23,766 nucleotides of DNA from an uncultured Oscillospiraceae bacterium. GTDB lineage: Bacteria > Bacillota > Clostridia > Oscillospirales > Oscillospiraceae. Made by a program: the position numbers and the translations under genes. The DNA lies in NCBI GenBank assembly GCA_934591725.1, contig CAKTPR010000025.1:1-23766 (forward strand), given 5' to 3'. Of this stretch, positions 1 to 8,025 are shown piece by piece (position 1 is the stretch's first letter; every line of letters begins with the position of its first letter). A model generated the notes under the pieces. The model did no database searches and was not told where the DNA came from. It saw nothing but the letters and a program-made list of their open reading frames with translations.

Positions 1-836
1 CACGCCGCCCAGATGATCCAGTGCTTTGCGTTAAGGCCGTTTGCCTTTACGCTCCGGCGGCTGTAATAAATGAGCAGCGCGCCGATGCATATCGCGCAGA
101 TCATTTGCACGATGCTGACAAAGCCGTTGAACTTCATGAAGCTGGAGTCGTTGCGGGTGCTGTCCAGCAGCAGCTCTATAGCGCTGTAAAGCAGCAGGAA
201 GTACCTTGCGGTATTCCCGTCGCTGCTGCCGCGCTTCATCGGGCGTTTGCGGCAGCGATAGAAGAACTCAAGCAGGACTGCTGCCGCGATGAGCATGAGC
301 AGGAACTCCACAAAGAAGGTCGCGAAGCGGTATTCGACGACACCGGTGGAGCTCGTGATGCCGGACGCGATGGGCAGGTGCTGGAGAGCAGGTGTCGTCA
401 CGGTGATCTTGCTGCGGCAGGAGCTATTGAAGAGCGCGCTCAGGCGGATGAACGCGACCGCGAGCGCCGCGCCCGGAGCGAAAGCGTCCAGCAGACGTGC
501 GGCACTGCGCTCAAAGCCCAGCTTTTTCACGATAAGTGCGGCAAGCCACGCGCCGAGCAGCGCGCCGGGCAGGCAGTAGCTGCCGGTGGAGTAATCCGTC
601 AGCGCGCCCCAGATGCCGTTATACTGTTCAAAGTGGCAGTACCAGTGTATCACGCGGCAGACGGGCACGGAGAGGATAATTGCAAGCGGGAAGAAGAGAA
701 GCATCGCGGTGCTGCTGCCGCCGTTCACGCGCTGTAAGGACAGCGACAGCGTGAGGCATGCGAGCAGTCCGAAGACTATTATTATCGAGCTCCAGTAAAG
801 AACTGTGGAGCCGCTGTATATGGCTATTGGATTCAT
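1..836 (-). CDS. Lgt-like integral membrane protein (3' end outside window)
   Basis: I translated this strand by hand; the frame is open from ATG at 836 to the window edge (278 codons, C-terminus missing). The product is strongly hydrophobic with about six or seven membrane segments. Its layout follows prolipoprotein diacylglyceryl transferase (Lgt). A loop with GALLGAW is followed by LLDAFAPGAALAVAFIRLSALFNSS, which lines up with the Lgt stretch LLD..AP..ALG..GRIGNFINGE. The later VEYRFATFFVEFLLML and LLYSAIELLLDSTRND resemble the Lgt C-terminal helices. The canonical GRxGNFxNxE signature is largely lost, with Arg and one Asn kept, and the usual active-site His position appears to be Cys. 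I infer a divergent paralogue, not the housekeeping Lgt. The start codon overlaps the stop of the upstream glycosidase gene as ATGA, so the two are probably translationally coupled. Confidence 0.6.
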   Translation of the reverse strand, partial: MNPIAIYSGSTVLYWSSIIIVFGLLACLTLSLSLQRVNGGSSTAMLLFFPLAIILSVPVCRVIHWYCHFEQYNGIWGALTDYSTGSYCLPGALLGAWLAALIVKKLGFERSAARLLDAFAPGAALAVAFIRLSALFNSSCRSKITVTTPALQHLPIASGITSSTGVVEYRFATFFVEFLLMLIAAAVLLEFFYRCRKRPMKRGSSDGNTARYFLLLYSAIELLLDSTRNDSSFMKFNGFVSIVQMICAICIGALLIYYSRRSVKANGLNAKHWIIWAA

Positions 837-2233
837 TTGCTCGCCTCCTCGTTCGGGATCGCGGTGGCAAAATAGATGATGTCGCTGACGGTGCGCTCAA
901 AGCCGAAGTCGATGTGGTTTATCGGCTCGCCGTTCATGATGATCTCCGAGGTCTGGCCACCGTCAAGGTTATAGGCTTTCTGCACGCCCTTGGAATAGAC
1001 AAAGCGCGCAAGCTCGTTGACCGTCGCGCGGGGACGCGCGTCGGTCGTGTGGTTGATGGTCATGAGGAAGTAGTGCAGCTCGTCATACATACCGATGCAG
1101 GAACGGGAATACTCGGTGTCTATCTCACCGATGGGGTAGCGCTCACAGTATTGCAGCTCACCGTTGTCGACGAGCACGGGGCCGAAGGCGATGGCAAAGA
1201 CGATGTCGTTATCCTCAATGAATTTCTGCGTCTCGCCCTCGCCGGTAAGCTCACCCGCGCGGGTGAAGAGCATGTCGCCGGTGGAGGTGAAGAAGCAGGA
1301 GTCGACCTTGGCGGGGCTGTTGCGGTAGAGCGTGCGCTGGTACACGGTGATGCCGAGGTCGCGGAAAGCGTAGAAGTCGCCGTTTATTGCGACGACGGCG
1401 TTCGCCTGCTTTGCCATATCCGAGGCGTAGAGCTGAACGCTGGAGCTGTAGCTGTCTTCGGCAAGCTTGCGCCGCAGCTGCGAGCCGTGCGCGACCTTGA
1501 CCTCGGCGCAGGTGCAGCAGCGCTGATTGATGTATTCCTTCCACGTGATGACGAGTATGGTGTCGTCAAGGTAATATTGGATCGGTTCGCCGGGGACGAA
1601 GTCCGCGTTCTCATCGAAGATGACGGACTGACCGTCGAGCAGGTCTGCGGCGTTCTTTATGACCTCGCGGATATCGGCGGGGTCATTAGTCGTGCCGAAG
1701 TTCGCCGGGTTCGGCACGGGAGAGACGGTGTCGTTCTCCTGCAGGGTGTATATCTTTTTTATGTACGCAAGCTCGCCGAGGGCGTCGCTCGCGGCGTTGT
1801 TGACGTATACGTCGAGCTTATCGGACAGGCTGAGACTGCTGCTGCCGGAGGCATTGGAGAGCGTACCGGAGGCGGGATGGATGTTGAAGAGCGCCCACAG
1901 CAGTATGAGCGCTGCGAGCAGTCCGAAGAGCAGCGTGATGAGCCCCGCACGCGGCGCGGCCTCCTGCGGCTCCGGGGCGGGTGCGGCGCTCACAGGTGCG
2001 CGCACAGGCTTCGGCTCCCTCACCGGGCGCGCGGTCGCACGCTCCTGACTCTGCCGGCGGGGAGTTCCCTCCGTCGGCTTTTCCTCCCGCGCTTCAGGCT
2101 CAGAGACCGGCTGCGGCGGGAGCTCCTCTGCGGCCGCGGGGGGAGCAGAAGGGGCTTCCTCCTGAGGGGCGGAGCCGTCGAATTCCGCGAGTATCGAATC
2201 AAGATCGAACGTGCTGTCGAAATCGTCATTCAT
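833..2233 (-). CDS. NAGPA-family phosphodiester glycosidase, membrane anchored
   Basis: The protein is 466 aa. I start it at ATG 2233 because AGGAGGGG lies just upstream; a start at 2308 would overlap the upstream gene. Residues 1-95 are an acidic then Pro/Ala/Glu-rich, low-complexity, probably cytoplasmic tail. One transmembrane helix follows at about 97-118 and an extracellular domain from about 150. The NAGPA (phosphodiester glycosidase) signatures are visible: VVAINGDFY at about 280-288, AFGPVLVDNGE at about 349, RSCIGMYDE at about 377 and NLDGGQTSE at 422-430. The mammalian family member removes GlcNAc from GlcNAc-1-phosphodiesters; bacterial members act on envelope glycans. The natural substrate here cannot be read from sequence. 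It lies 14 nt after the serine hydrolase gene and overlaps the Lgt-like gene by 4 nt, so all three probably form one transcript. Confidence 0.88.
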   Translation of the reverse strand: MNDDFDSTFDLDSILAEFDGSAPQEEAPSAPPAAAEELPPQPVSEPEAREEKPTEGTPRRQSQERATARPVREPKPVRAPVSAAPAPEPQEAAPRAGLITLLFGLLAALILLWALFNIHPASGTLSNASGSSSLSLSDKLDVYVNNAASDALGELAYIKKIYTLQENDTVSPVPNPANFGTTNDPADIREVIKNAADLLDGQSVIFDENADFVPGEPIQYYLDDTILVITWKEYINQRCCTCAEVKVAHGSQLRRKLAEDSYSSSVQLYASDMAKQANAVVAINGDFYAFRDLGITVYQRTLYRNSPAKVDSCFFTSTGDMLFTRAGELTGEGETQKFIEDNDIVFAIAFGPVLVDNGELQYCERYPIGEIDTEYSRSCIGMYDELHYFLMTINHTTDARPRATVNELARFVYSKGVQKAYNLDGGQTSEIIMNGEPINHIDFGFERTVSDIIYFATAIPNEEASK

Positions 2234-2247
2234 GCGTGCCCCTCCTT

Positions 2248-3891
2248 TCAGTAGCCTGCTCCGCCGTTGAGGGCCTTGAGCAGGGAATTGTTCATTATGA
2301 GCTGCCATCTGCCGTCCGTGTAATTGAGGGCGAGTGAAATTTCCTCTGTGGTGTAATAGTCCGCAGCGTGCTCCAAAACCAGCTCAAGCGCCTGAAGATA
2401 GGCGCGCTCGGTGACTTCGGGCAGATAGTTGTTGTTCTGGTCGTAGACCTCACTTGACGGGAGCTGCTGCACAAGGTGCTTGAGCTGTGTCTGCGTCTCA
2501 TCGGCGACGGCGGCTTCGAGCGCTGGGAGCGAAAGATAGGTGAAGCTGACCTTCTGCGCGGCGTCTAGCTTGTCGACCTCCGCGCTGCCGATAAGCTCAT
2601 AGCCGTAGCTGGCATGCAGGGCGGCATACGCCATCTTCCCGGATTCGGTGCTCGGCTCGTTCTCAAGACCAAGGCTCGTGTAATCGCGCACCCGGTCATA
2701 GGCCAAGGTATAGTTCCCGGCAATGAGCGAATCAAAGAAACCGGTGACGGCATCCTGCGGCTCTCCCGTGGGCTTTGCGATGACCGTGCCGCCGAAGCAG
2801 CCCGCGACGGCAAGGAGCATCCCCGCCGCGCACAGCAGCACCGTGATGAGCGTCAGCTTCAGGTCGGCGTTATATTTTTTCTTGAGCGTTACTGCCCCGA
2901 ATATGCCCGCGGCGAGGAAGAGGGCGATGAACAGGAGGGCGGCAAGCGGAGTTGCAGTCTTGGCTGGCTCAGACTCCGGCGTGGCCGACACGGGTGTGGG
3001 ATCGGCCGAAGCGGTGACGGCGGGCACGGTGGGCGTGGGCTCGGCTGTCGGTTCAGGCGTCGGCGTAGCGGGCGGGTTTGCGACGGTGTAGTTCGTGTAC
3101 TCGCATACGGCGGTGCAGTACGCCGTCAGCAGTTCCTCGGCGTTATCGACGTTATCGGTGAACATCACCAGCGCGATCGGCTGGGAGGTGAAGGCAAGGC
3201 CGCAGTCATTCATGAACGAATGGCCGTTTTCGGAAATGTAGCCGTACTTGTGGGCGATCTTGAAGCGCGGCTCACGCAGCATGAAGAAGCGCTCCTGCTC
3301 GGTCTGCTGCATAGTCTCGATGATGCCGGGGAAACGATCCTGCTCGTTATACAGCAGCTTCAGACAGTTGATGAACTGACGGGCGGTATAGATATTGTCG
3401 CTGTAATAATTGTCCGGCACGTCGTTCAGGTCGACGCCCATATAGGGAGCGGTAAGCTCGCGGAACTTGGAGTACCCGCCGATGACGCTGCTGCTCCAAA
3501 GGAACATCGACCAATCGTTATCCGAGTAGATAAGTGACGCGTCACGCACATATTCATAGGTGACGTTCGGATAGTAGCTGTCCCAATCGAACCGGCCGCT
3601 CTGGATAAGGTCGGTGAAATACATATTGAGCGGGAGCTTGTACATGCTGGCGGCGGTCTTGTATTCATCGCCGTTTATGTAGTGCTCCTCCCCGGTGACG
3701 AGATTGCAGTACCCGGCGGTGATCTGGTCACGCGACACATCGCACTCTTCGAGCACCCGGTCGACTACCTCCTCCCAGGTTTTCCCGGCGTACAGAGCGT
3801 CGTCATCGCCGTCTGCGAGGGCGGAAAAGCCGAGCGACAGGCACAGGGTCAGCGCCGCAGCCGCGGCAATTGCTTTTTTGAGGATCTTCAT
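2248..3891 (-). CDS. Class A beta-lactamase-like serine hydrolase with NTF2-like C-terminal region
   Basis: The protein is 547 aa. The start at 3891 is chosen because a typical signal peptide follows it (KKAIAAAAALTLCLSLGFSALA) and GGAGAG lies upstream. Residues about 35-270 carry all three serine beta-lactamase/transpeptidase motifs: S82-M-Y-K85, S123-D-N125 and K215-Y-G217 in place of KTG. This fits the Beta-lactamase2 group, many of which are cell-wall hydrolases or binding proteins and not resistance enzymes. A Pro/Thr-rich spacer (about 272-310) leads to two hydrophobic segments (about 314-336 and 345-372). A C-terminal region (about 378-547) begins DAVTGFFDSLIAGNYTLAYD and resembles NTF2-like/DUF4878-type domains. 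It is the first gene of the leftward operon. With two helices plus a signal peptide, the catalytic and C-terminal domains would lie on the same, outer face. No evidence bears on antibiotic resistance. Confidence 0.82.
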   Translation of the reverse strand: MKILKKAIAAAAALTLCLSLGFSALADGDDDALYAGKTWEEVVDRVLEECDVSRDQITAGYCNLVTGEEHYINGDEYKTAASMYKLPLNMYFTDLIQSGRFDWDSYYPNVTYEYVRDASLIYSDNDWSMFLWSSSVIGGYSKFRELTAPYMGVDLNDVPDNYYSDNIYTARQFINCLKLLYNEQDRFPGIIETMQQTEQERFFMLREPRFKIAHKYGYISENGHSFMNDCGLAFTSQPIALVMFTDNVDNAEELLTAYCTAVCEYTNYTVANPPATPTPEPTAEPTPTVPAVTASADPTPVSATPESEPAKTATPLAALLFIALFLAAGIFGAVTLKKKYNADLKLTLITVLLCAAGMLLAVAGCFGGTVIAKPTGEPQDAVTGFFDSLIAGNYTLAYDRVRDYTSLGLENEPSTESGKMAYAALHASYGYELIGSAEVDKLDAAQKVSFTYLSLPALEAAVADETQTQLKHLVQQLPSSEVYDQNNNYLPEVTERAYLQALELVLEHAADYYTTEEISLALNYTDGRWQLIMNNSLLKALNGGAGY

Positions 3892-3928
3892 TGCTCTCTC
3901 CAAAAAATAAACAGTTAAAATCTTTTTT

Positions 3929-3957
3929 ATTATATGCAAAATGCGCTCTGTTTTCAA
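3929..3957 (-). promoter_or_regulatory. Sigma-A promoter of the leftward envelope operon
   Basis: On the minus strand, TTGAAA (3957-3952) and TATAAT (3934-3929) are separated by exactly 17 nt. They lie 38 nt upstream of the serine hydrolase start. This is a near-consensus vegetative promoter by inspection; the transcription start is not known. Confidence 0.72.
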
Positions 3958-4034
3958 GAGCAAAGTGCAAATTTGGGGGATATCGGACGTCCCGGAGCTA
4001 TGTTCCCGATGGCTGCGGCACGTGAAAGTATTTG

Positions 4035-4063
4035 TTGATAAGAGAGGCGGCTTATGATATGAT
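4035..4063 (+). promoter_or_regulatory. Sigma-A promoter of the MBOAT-SGNH pair
   Basis: TTGATA (4035-4040) and TATGAT (4058-4063) are separated by 17 nt, about 35 nt upstream of the preferred start at 4098. It is divergent to the promoter at 3929-3957, with about 80 nt between the two -35 boxes, so shared control of the two transcripts is possible but not shown. Confidence 0.65.
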
Positions 4064-4097
4064 ATAACAAAAAATACGGTAAATGAGGAAAGCACAT

Positions 4098-5585
4098 ATG
4101 CTGTTCAATTCTCTGGAATACATGATTTTCCTACCGGTCGTCCTGACGGTATATTACATAATACCCGACAAACTGAAGCCTGCATGGCTGCTCATATGCA
4201 GCTATTTTTTCTATATGTGCTGGAACGCGGTTTACGCGCTGCTCATCCTGTTCTCCACTGCGGCGACCTATCTGTGCGCACTGCTGCTCGAACGGGCGAG
4301 AGCGTCCGCGGGGAACAAGGATCGGCGGCTTGAAAAGCTCAGCCTTGTACTGTGCCTTGTACTGAATCTCGGGATACTGTTCTATTTCAAGTATTTTAAC
4401 TTTGCGATTACGAGCATCAATGAGGTGCTCGCGGGCTGCGGGTTCACGTTCAGCTGCCCGACCTTCGATATAGTTCTGCCGGTAGGCATATCATTCTATA
4501 CGTTTCAGGCTCTCGGCTACACGATAGACGTGTACCGCGGAGAGATATACGCCGAGAAGAGCTTCCTGCGCTATGCGCTGTTCGTGTCGTTCTTCCCGCA
4601 GCTCGTCGCTGGGCCGATAGAGCGCTCGAAGAACCTGCTCAAGCAGCTTGCCGTGCCTAAAAAGGCAGACTTCAACACCATGCGAGAGGGCGTACTGCTT
4701 ATCCTGTGGGGCTTTTTCCTCAAGGTGGTGCTTTCGGACAGAATTGCCATTTTTGTCGACACGGTATATGGCGACAGCGCAACATACGGCGGCTGGTACA
4801 CGATCATCGCAACGCTGCTTTTCGCTGTACAGATATACTGCGATTTCGGCGGCTATTCAACGATAGCGGTCGGCTCGGCGAAGATGCTCGGAGTCGAGCT
4901 TATGGAGAACTTTAACACGCCGTACCTGTCTATGAGTACGGCGGAGTTCTGGAGACGCTGGCACATATCGCTCTCTACGTGGTTCCGTGACTATGTATAT
5001 ATTCCTCTCGGCGGCAACAGAAAAGGCAAGGCAAGAAAATATCTGAATATCATGATAACCTTCGGCCTGAGCGGACTGTGGCACGGCGCGCAGTGGACGT
5101 ATGTGTTCTGGGGGCTACTCAACGGCTTCTATCAGGTGATCGGCGATATGCTCAAGCCGCTGCGCGATTGGAGCGTAAAGACGTTTGACCTTCACCGGGA
5201 TAGTCTCGGGCATAAGACCGTGAAGGTGCTGGTGACCTTCCTGCTCATTAACTTTGCATGGGTGTTTTTCAGAGCGCCGCAGCTCTCAGATGCCTTCGAT
5301 ATGGTGCGCGGGGCATTCACGGCAGCGAACCCGTGGATACTATTTGACGGTTCGCTGTACGAGTGCGGGCTCGACCGGCCAAACTTTGACCTCATGCTGG
5401 CCGGTATCGCGCTGCTCATAGGCGCGGATATCTGCAAGTACCGCGGCATAAAGCTCAGGGAGCTTATCGTGAAGCAGGATGCATGGTGCCAGTCCCTGGT
5501 GATAGCGCTTTCGGTGTCGCTTATACTTCTGTTTGGAATATTCGGCGGCAATGAGGCGGCTAATTTTATCTACTTCCAGTTCTGA
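4098..5585 (+). CDS. MBOAT family O-acyltransferase (AlgI/DltB-like)
   Basis: The protein is 495 aa, the usual length for this family. I prefer the ATG at 4098 (MLFNSLEYMIFLPVV, the standard N-terminus) over the ATG at 4083, because GAGGAA sits 7-8 nt before it. It has about ten or more membrane helices. Family hallmarks are VGISFYTFQALGYTIDVYRG at about 129-148, FPQLVAGPIER at about 166-176, EFWRRWHISLSTWFRDYVYIPLGG from about 283 and SGLWHGAQWTYVFWG with the catalytic His at about 329. AlgI and DltB relatives pass acyl groups across the membrane to surface polysaccharide or teichoic acid. The next gene is its usual SGNH partner. A two-gene operon is likely; the acceptor polymer is unknown because no polymer-synthesis genes are visible here. 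Confidence 0.93.
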   Translation: MLFNSLEYMIFLPVVLTVYYIIPDKLKPAWLLICSYFFYMCWNAVYALLILFSTAATYLCALLLERARASAGNKDRRLEKLSLVLCLVLNLGILFYFKYFNFAITSINEVLAGCGFTFSCPTFDIVLPVGISFYTFQALGYTIDVYRGEIYAEKSFLRYALFVSFFPQLVAGPIERSKNLLKQLAVPKKADFNTMREGVLLILWGFFLKVVLSDRIAIFVDTVYGDSATYGGWYTIIATLLFAVQIYCDFGGYSTIAVGSAKMLGVELMENFNTPYLSMSTAEFWRRWHISLSTWFRDYVYIPLGGNRKGKARKYLNIMITFGLSGLWHGAQWTYVFWGLLNGFYQVIGDMLKPLRDWSVKTFDLHRDSLGHKTVKVLVTFLLINFAWVFFRAPQLSDAFDMVRGAFTAANPWILFDGSLYECGLDRPNFDLMLAGIALLIGADICKYRGIKLRELIVKQDAWCQSLVIALSVSLILLFGIFGGNEAANFIYFQF

Positions 5586-5597
5586 GGGGGCGGCACG

Positions 5598-6884
5598 GTG
5601 AAAGAGAATCTTAAAAGAGCCATATGGATAGCAGTGACAGCGGCGATGATCGCCGGGCTCATTGCCGCAATGACGTACGTCACCAAGAACAAAGAACCGT
5701 GTCGGCTGTATTCGTCCTATTTTACAGAGCAGGAAAGCTTTGACGTGCTGTATTTCGGGTCGAGCCATACGATGTGCAGCGTCATGCCATTGGAGCAGTG
5801 GCGGGAATACGGGATAGCATCATATAATTTGGGGATGTCGGCAAGCATGATGCCGGAGACATACTGGACTATCGTTAATGCTCTGGACTATAACACCCCA
5901 AAGCTTATTGTTCTCGACTGCTATTTGATGACCAGTCAGGAGAAGACTTATTCGATAGGACAGGTACATTCGTTTCTCGACGCCTTTCCGATGACGCTCA
6001 ACAAGCTGCGTGCCATACATAGCCTGAGCGGAGATAACCAGTATATTTCAAGAATGGACGAGCTTGGCCTGATATTCAAATTTCTGGCGTACCGGCAGAA
6101 CTGGAGCGCTATAAATAAAGACAGCTTTAATATGACTCCAAGTACGGAAAAAGGCGGACACATGCTGACCCACGTCTCTGCACCGGAGCCGATCGAAAAA
6201 ACGGATAAGCTGCCGGAGCTTGAAGAGAGCGTGCTCGGCGTCGAGTATCTGTATAAAATAATCGAACTGTGCAGGGAAAAGGACATAGACCTCCTGCTGA
6301 CGTACTTCCCGTTCCCGGCTTGGGAGGAGCGCTATGAAGAAGCCAATCTTGCGGGACTCATCGCACAGGAGGAGGGGATCAACTACATAAACTTCCTCGA
6401 CAACGGAGTCGTGGACTACGACATAGACTGCAACGATTCAAACTCCCATCTCAATGCTGCCGGTGCAAAAAAGGTCTCAAGCTGGCTTGGGAAATATATC
6501 CTGGATAACTATGATATACCCGACCGGCGCGGGGACGCCGCCTATGCTTACTGGGACGGCGATTATGAGCGTTACGCCGAGTATAAGCGCAGCTGCGCTG
6601 CGGATGCATGGAATGTGTACGATTACCTCATGCTCATAAATGATGCGGATCTGTCTGTGAGTTATGCGCTCAGGGACGGCTCATGGATAGCCGGGAACAA
6701 AAACATTCAAAAGCTGCTTGCCGCGCTGCCGCAGAACGGCCGGGACGAACCGGTCCTGCCGGAGGGTGTGTCTCTATATGTTGAAGTTGCCGATCAAAGT
6801 GGGACGGTTCTTGAAGAACTGAGCAGATCTTTTACAGATTATGAGCTTCCTTCGCTCAACAGGAACCGGGTCGTAGGAAACTAA
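5598..6884 (+). CDS. Membrane-anchored SGNH/AlgX-DltD-like acyl-transfer partner
   Basis: The protein is 428 aa and starts with GTG at 5598, 12 nt after the MBOAT stop, with GAGGGGG as ribosome binding site. An N-terminal signal anchor (about 8-27) places the rest outside the cell. The motif LYFGSSHTMCSV at about 51-62 gives the nucleophile Ser55. SYNLGMSAS at about 75-83 supplies the second block, and DSNSHLNAAG at about 280-289 supplies the C-terminal Asp/His block. This matches the SGNH-like proteins that are paired with MBOAT acyltransferases, as in DltD, AlgJ and AlgX. The likely role is to transfer or edit the acyl group exported by the MBOAT protein. The C-terminal about 130 residues after the SGNH domain (IPDRRGDAAYAY onward) are not recognised. 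Confidence 0.8.
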   Translation: MKENLKRAIWIAVTAAMIAGLIAAMTYVTKNKEPCRLYSSYFTEQESFDVLYFGSSHTMCSVMPLEQWREYGIASYNLGMSASMMPETYWTIVNALDYNTPKLIVLDCYLMTSQEKTYSIGQVHSFLDAFPMTLNKLRAIHSLSGDNQYISRMDELGLIFKFLAYRQNWSAINKDSFNMTPSTEKGGHMLTHVSAPEPIEKTDKLPELEESVLGVEYLYKIIELCREKDIDLLLTYFPFPAWEERYEEANLAGLIAQEEGINYINFLDNGVVDYDIDCNDSNSHLNAAGAKKVSSWLGKYILDNYDIPDRRGDAAYAYWDGDYERYAEYKRSCAADAWNVYDYLMLINDADLSVSYALRDGSWIAGNKNIQKLLAALPQNGRDEPVLPEGVSLYVEVADQSGTVLEELSRSFTDYELPSLNRNRVVGN

Positions 6885-6941
6885 AGCCCTTATTTGCTGC
6901 CGCGGCGTCTCGGCTGCTCCGCCCTCAAAACTTTGTGCCCC

Positions 6942-6982
6942 TTTTCCCTCTCGCTGCATAAGATGTGCAGTGAGAGGGAAAA
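6942..6982. repeat. 17-bp inverted repeat in the pgsA leader
   Basis: The left arm TTTTCCCTCTCGCTGCA (6942-6958) and right arm TGCAGTGAGAGGGAAAA (6966-6982) pair over 17 bp with one G-T wobble around a 7-nt loop. The T run is 5' of the stem and the A run 3', the reverse of an intrinsic terminator on either strand. The stem ends 21 nt before the pgsA start. It may be a leader structure or the scar of a small repeat. Confidence 0.7.
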
Positions 6983-7003
6983 CTTGAACGGGGGGCTGAG
7001 AGC

Positions 7004-7570
7004 ATGAACGTACCTAACATGATAAGCATAGTCAGAATACTGCTGACGCCGGTTTTTGCGGTGCTGTATGTCAGGGGCGCACTCTGGCAGGCGATGGGCG
7101 TGCTGCTGCTTTGCGCCGTGTCCGACGTGCTTGACGGCGCGATAGCCCGCCGCTTCAATATGGTGACCGATCTCGGCAAGGCACTCGACCCGGCGGCGGA
7201 TAAGCTTATCCAGATCGCCATGATGCTCTGCGCCGCGACGCGCACCAAGACCGCGTGGCTGCTGCTGGCACTGCACCTTGTCCGCGAGCTGAGCCTTGCG
7301 GTGCTTGGGACACGTGTGCTGCAATGCACAGGCAAAGTATACTCCGCGCGCTGGTACGGAAAGCTCTGCACGGCGGTGATATACATCGTTATGGCGGGCG
7401 TGCTGTTCTGGCGGGATATACCGGTGAAGCTCATGAACGGCGGGATCGCCCTGTGCGCTGTGCTCGTATGCCTGTGCCTGCTGCTGTACGGAGCGAAATA
7501 TCTGCGCCTATTAAGGCAGAGCGCGCAGAAAAGCAACGATACGGAGATTAAATCCTCTCGGACTGTATGA
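7004..7570 (+). CDS. pgsA: CDP-alcohol phosphatidyltransferase, PgsA-like
   Basis: The protein is 188 aa. It contains a perfect CDP-alcohol phosphatidyltransferase signature, D44-G45-x2-A48-R49-x8-G58-x3-D62-x3-D66, in SDVLDGAIARRFNMVTDLG and the residues that follow. The N-terminus MNVPNMISIVRILLTP is typical of phosphatidylglycerophosphate synthase, and five or six membrane helices are visible. The expected reaction joins CDP-diacylglycerol and glycerol 3-phosphate to give phosphatidylglycerol phosphate at the inner membrane. The acceptor alcohol is inferred from family resemblance, and a cardiolipin synthase of the same superfamily is the alternative. The ribosome binding site is a G6 run about 7 nt before ATG. 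The gene is convergent with the thioesterase gene. Confidence 0.85.
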   Translation: MNVPNMISIVRILLTPVFAVLYVRGALWQAMGVLLLCAVSDVLDGAIARRFNMVTDLGKALDPAADKLIQIAMMLCAATRTKTAWLLLALHLVRELSLAVLGTRVLQCTGKVYSARWYGKLCTAVIYIVMAGVLFWRDIPVKLMNGGIALCAVLVCLCLLLYGAKYLRLLRQSAQKSNDTEIKSSRTV

Positions 7571-7583
7571 TCCGGGAGGATTT
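7550..7583. terminator. Hairpin between convergent pgsA and thioesterase genes
   Basis: The arms AAATCCTCTCGGA (7550-7562) and TCCGGGAGGATTT (7571-7583) pair over 13 bp with one wobble and an 8-nt loop. The left arm lies within the last codons of pgsA, and the thioesterase stop is 5 nt further on. T-rich sequence follows on the plus strand and A/T sequence on the minus strand, so it could end both transcripts, though the T tracts are poor. Confidence 0.5.
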
Positions 7584-7587
7584 GAAT

Positions 7588-7983
7588 TTATTTGTTGTCG
7601 AGCTTCGAGAGCGCCTTTGACAGGAAGCGCTCGGAATTTATTATGCAGCGCTTATGTGTGCCTTTACCGATAAGCTCGCCGCCGGCGTAGGAGCGGACGG
7701 AGAACGTGAGGACACGCCCGTCTATTTCCGTAAGCTCGCTCTCGGTGCGCACGTGCATCCCGATAGGCGAGGCGGCGAGATGCTCGGCATTCAGCAGAAT
7801 GCCGACCGTGCCGCAGCCCTCGTCGAGATAGGGCTGCACCGATGTATATGCGGCCTTTTCCATCGACGCGAGCATGGCGGGCGTCGCAAATACGGGGAGC
7901 GTCCCGCTGCCGACGGACTCGGCGGTGTTTGCCTGCGTGACTTCAACTTCGTCAACGCCTGTTATTCCGGTGTGCAGTTCCAT
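7588..7983 (-). CDS. FlK-like hotdog-fold thioesterase
   Basis: The protein is 131 aa and starts at 7983 with AGGAG 8 nt upstream. The pattern fits the FlK (fluoroacetyl-CoA thioesterase-like) hotdog family: SVGSGTLPVFATPAMLASMEKAA near residues 24-46, then AHLAASPIGMHV-like NAEHLAASPIGMHVRTESELTEIDGRVLTF and ELIGKGTHKRCIINSERF. Members of this small group in Clostridia are mostly uncharacterised acyl-CoA hydrolases, and fluoroacetate specificity should not be assumed. It follows the GT-C-like membrane gene by 42 nt on the same strand and may be co-transcribed with it, though a functional link is not evident. Confidence 0.72.
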   Translation of the reverse strand: MELHTGITGVDEVEVTQANTAESVGSGTLPVFATPAMLASMEKAAYTSVQPYLDEGCGTVGILLNAEHLAASPIGMHVRTESELTEIDGRVLTFSVRSYAGGELIGKGTHKRCIINSERFLSKALSKLDNK

Positions 7984-8025
7984 AATGAATACTCCTTTGT
8001 TGGGGGATAAATATTTTGCGCGCCG

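Noticed and set aside
21..737. A 238-codon open frame on the plus strand at the window start
   Set aside because: The minus strand encodes a hydrophobic Lgt-like protein that is in register with an ATGA overlap and a plausible operon.
758..2254. A 498-codon open frame on the plus strand opposite the NAGPA gene
   Set aside because: It is antisense to a gene with clear NAGPA motifs; its composition (Val, Asp, Arg, Gly rich) is that of a shadow frame in GC-rich DNA and it has no recognisable domain.
6942..6982. Intrinsic terminator of the MBOAT-SGNH pair
   Set aside because: The T run is upstream and the A run downstream of the stem on both strands, so no U tract follows the hairpin.
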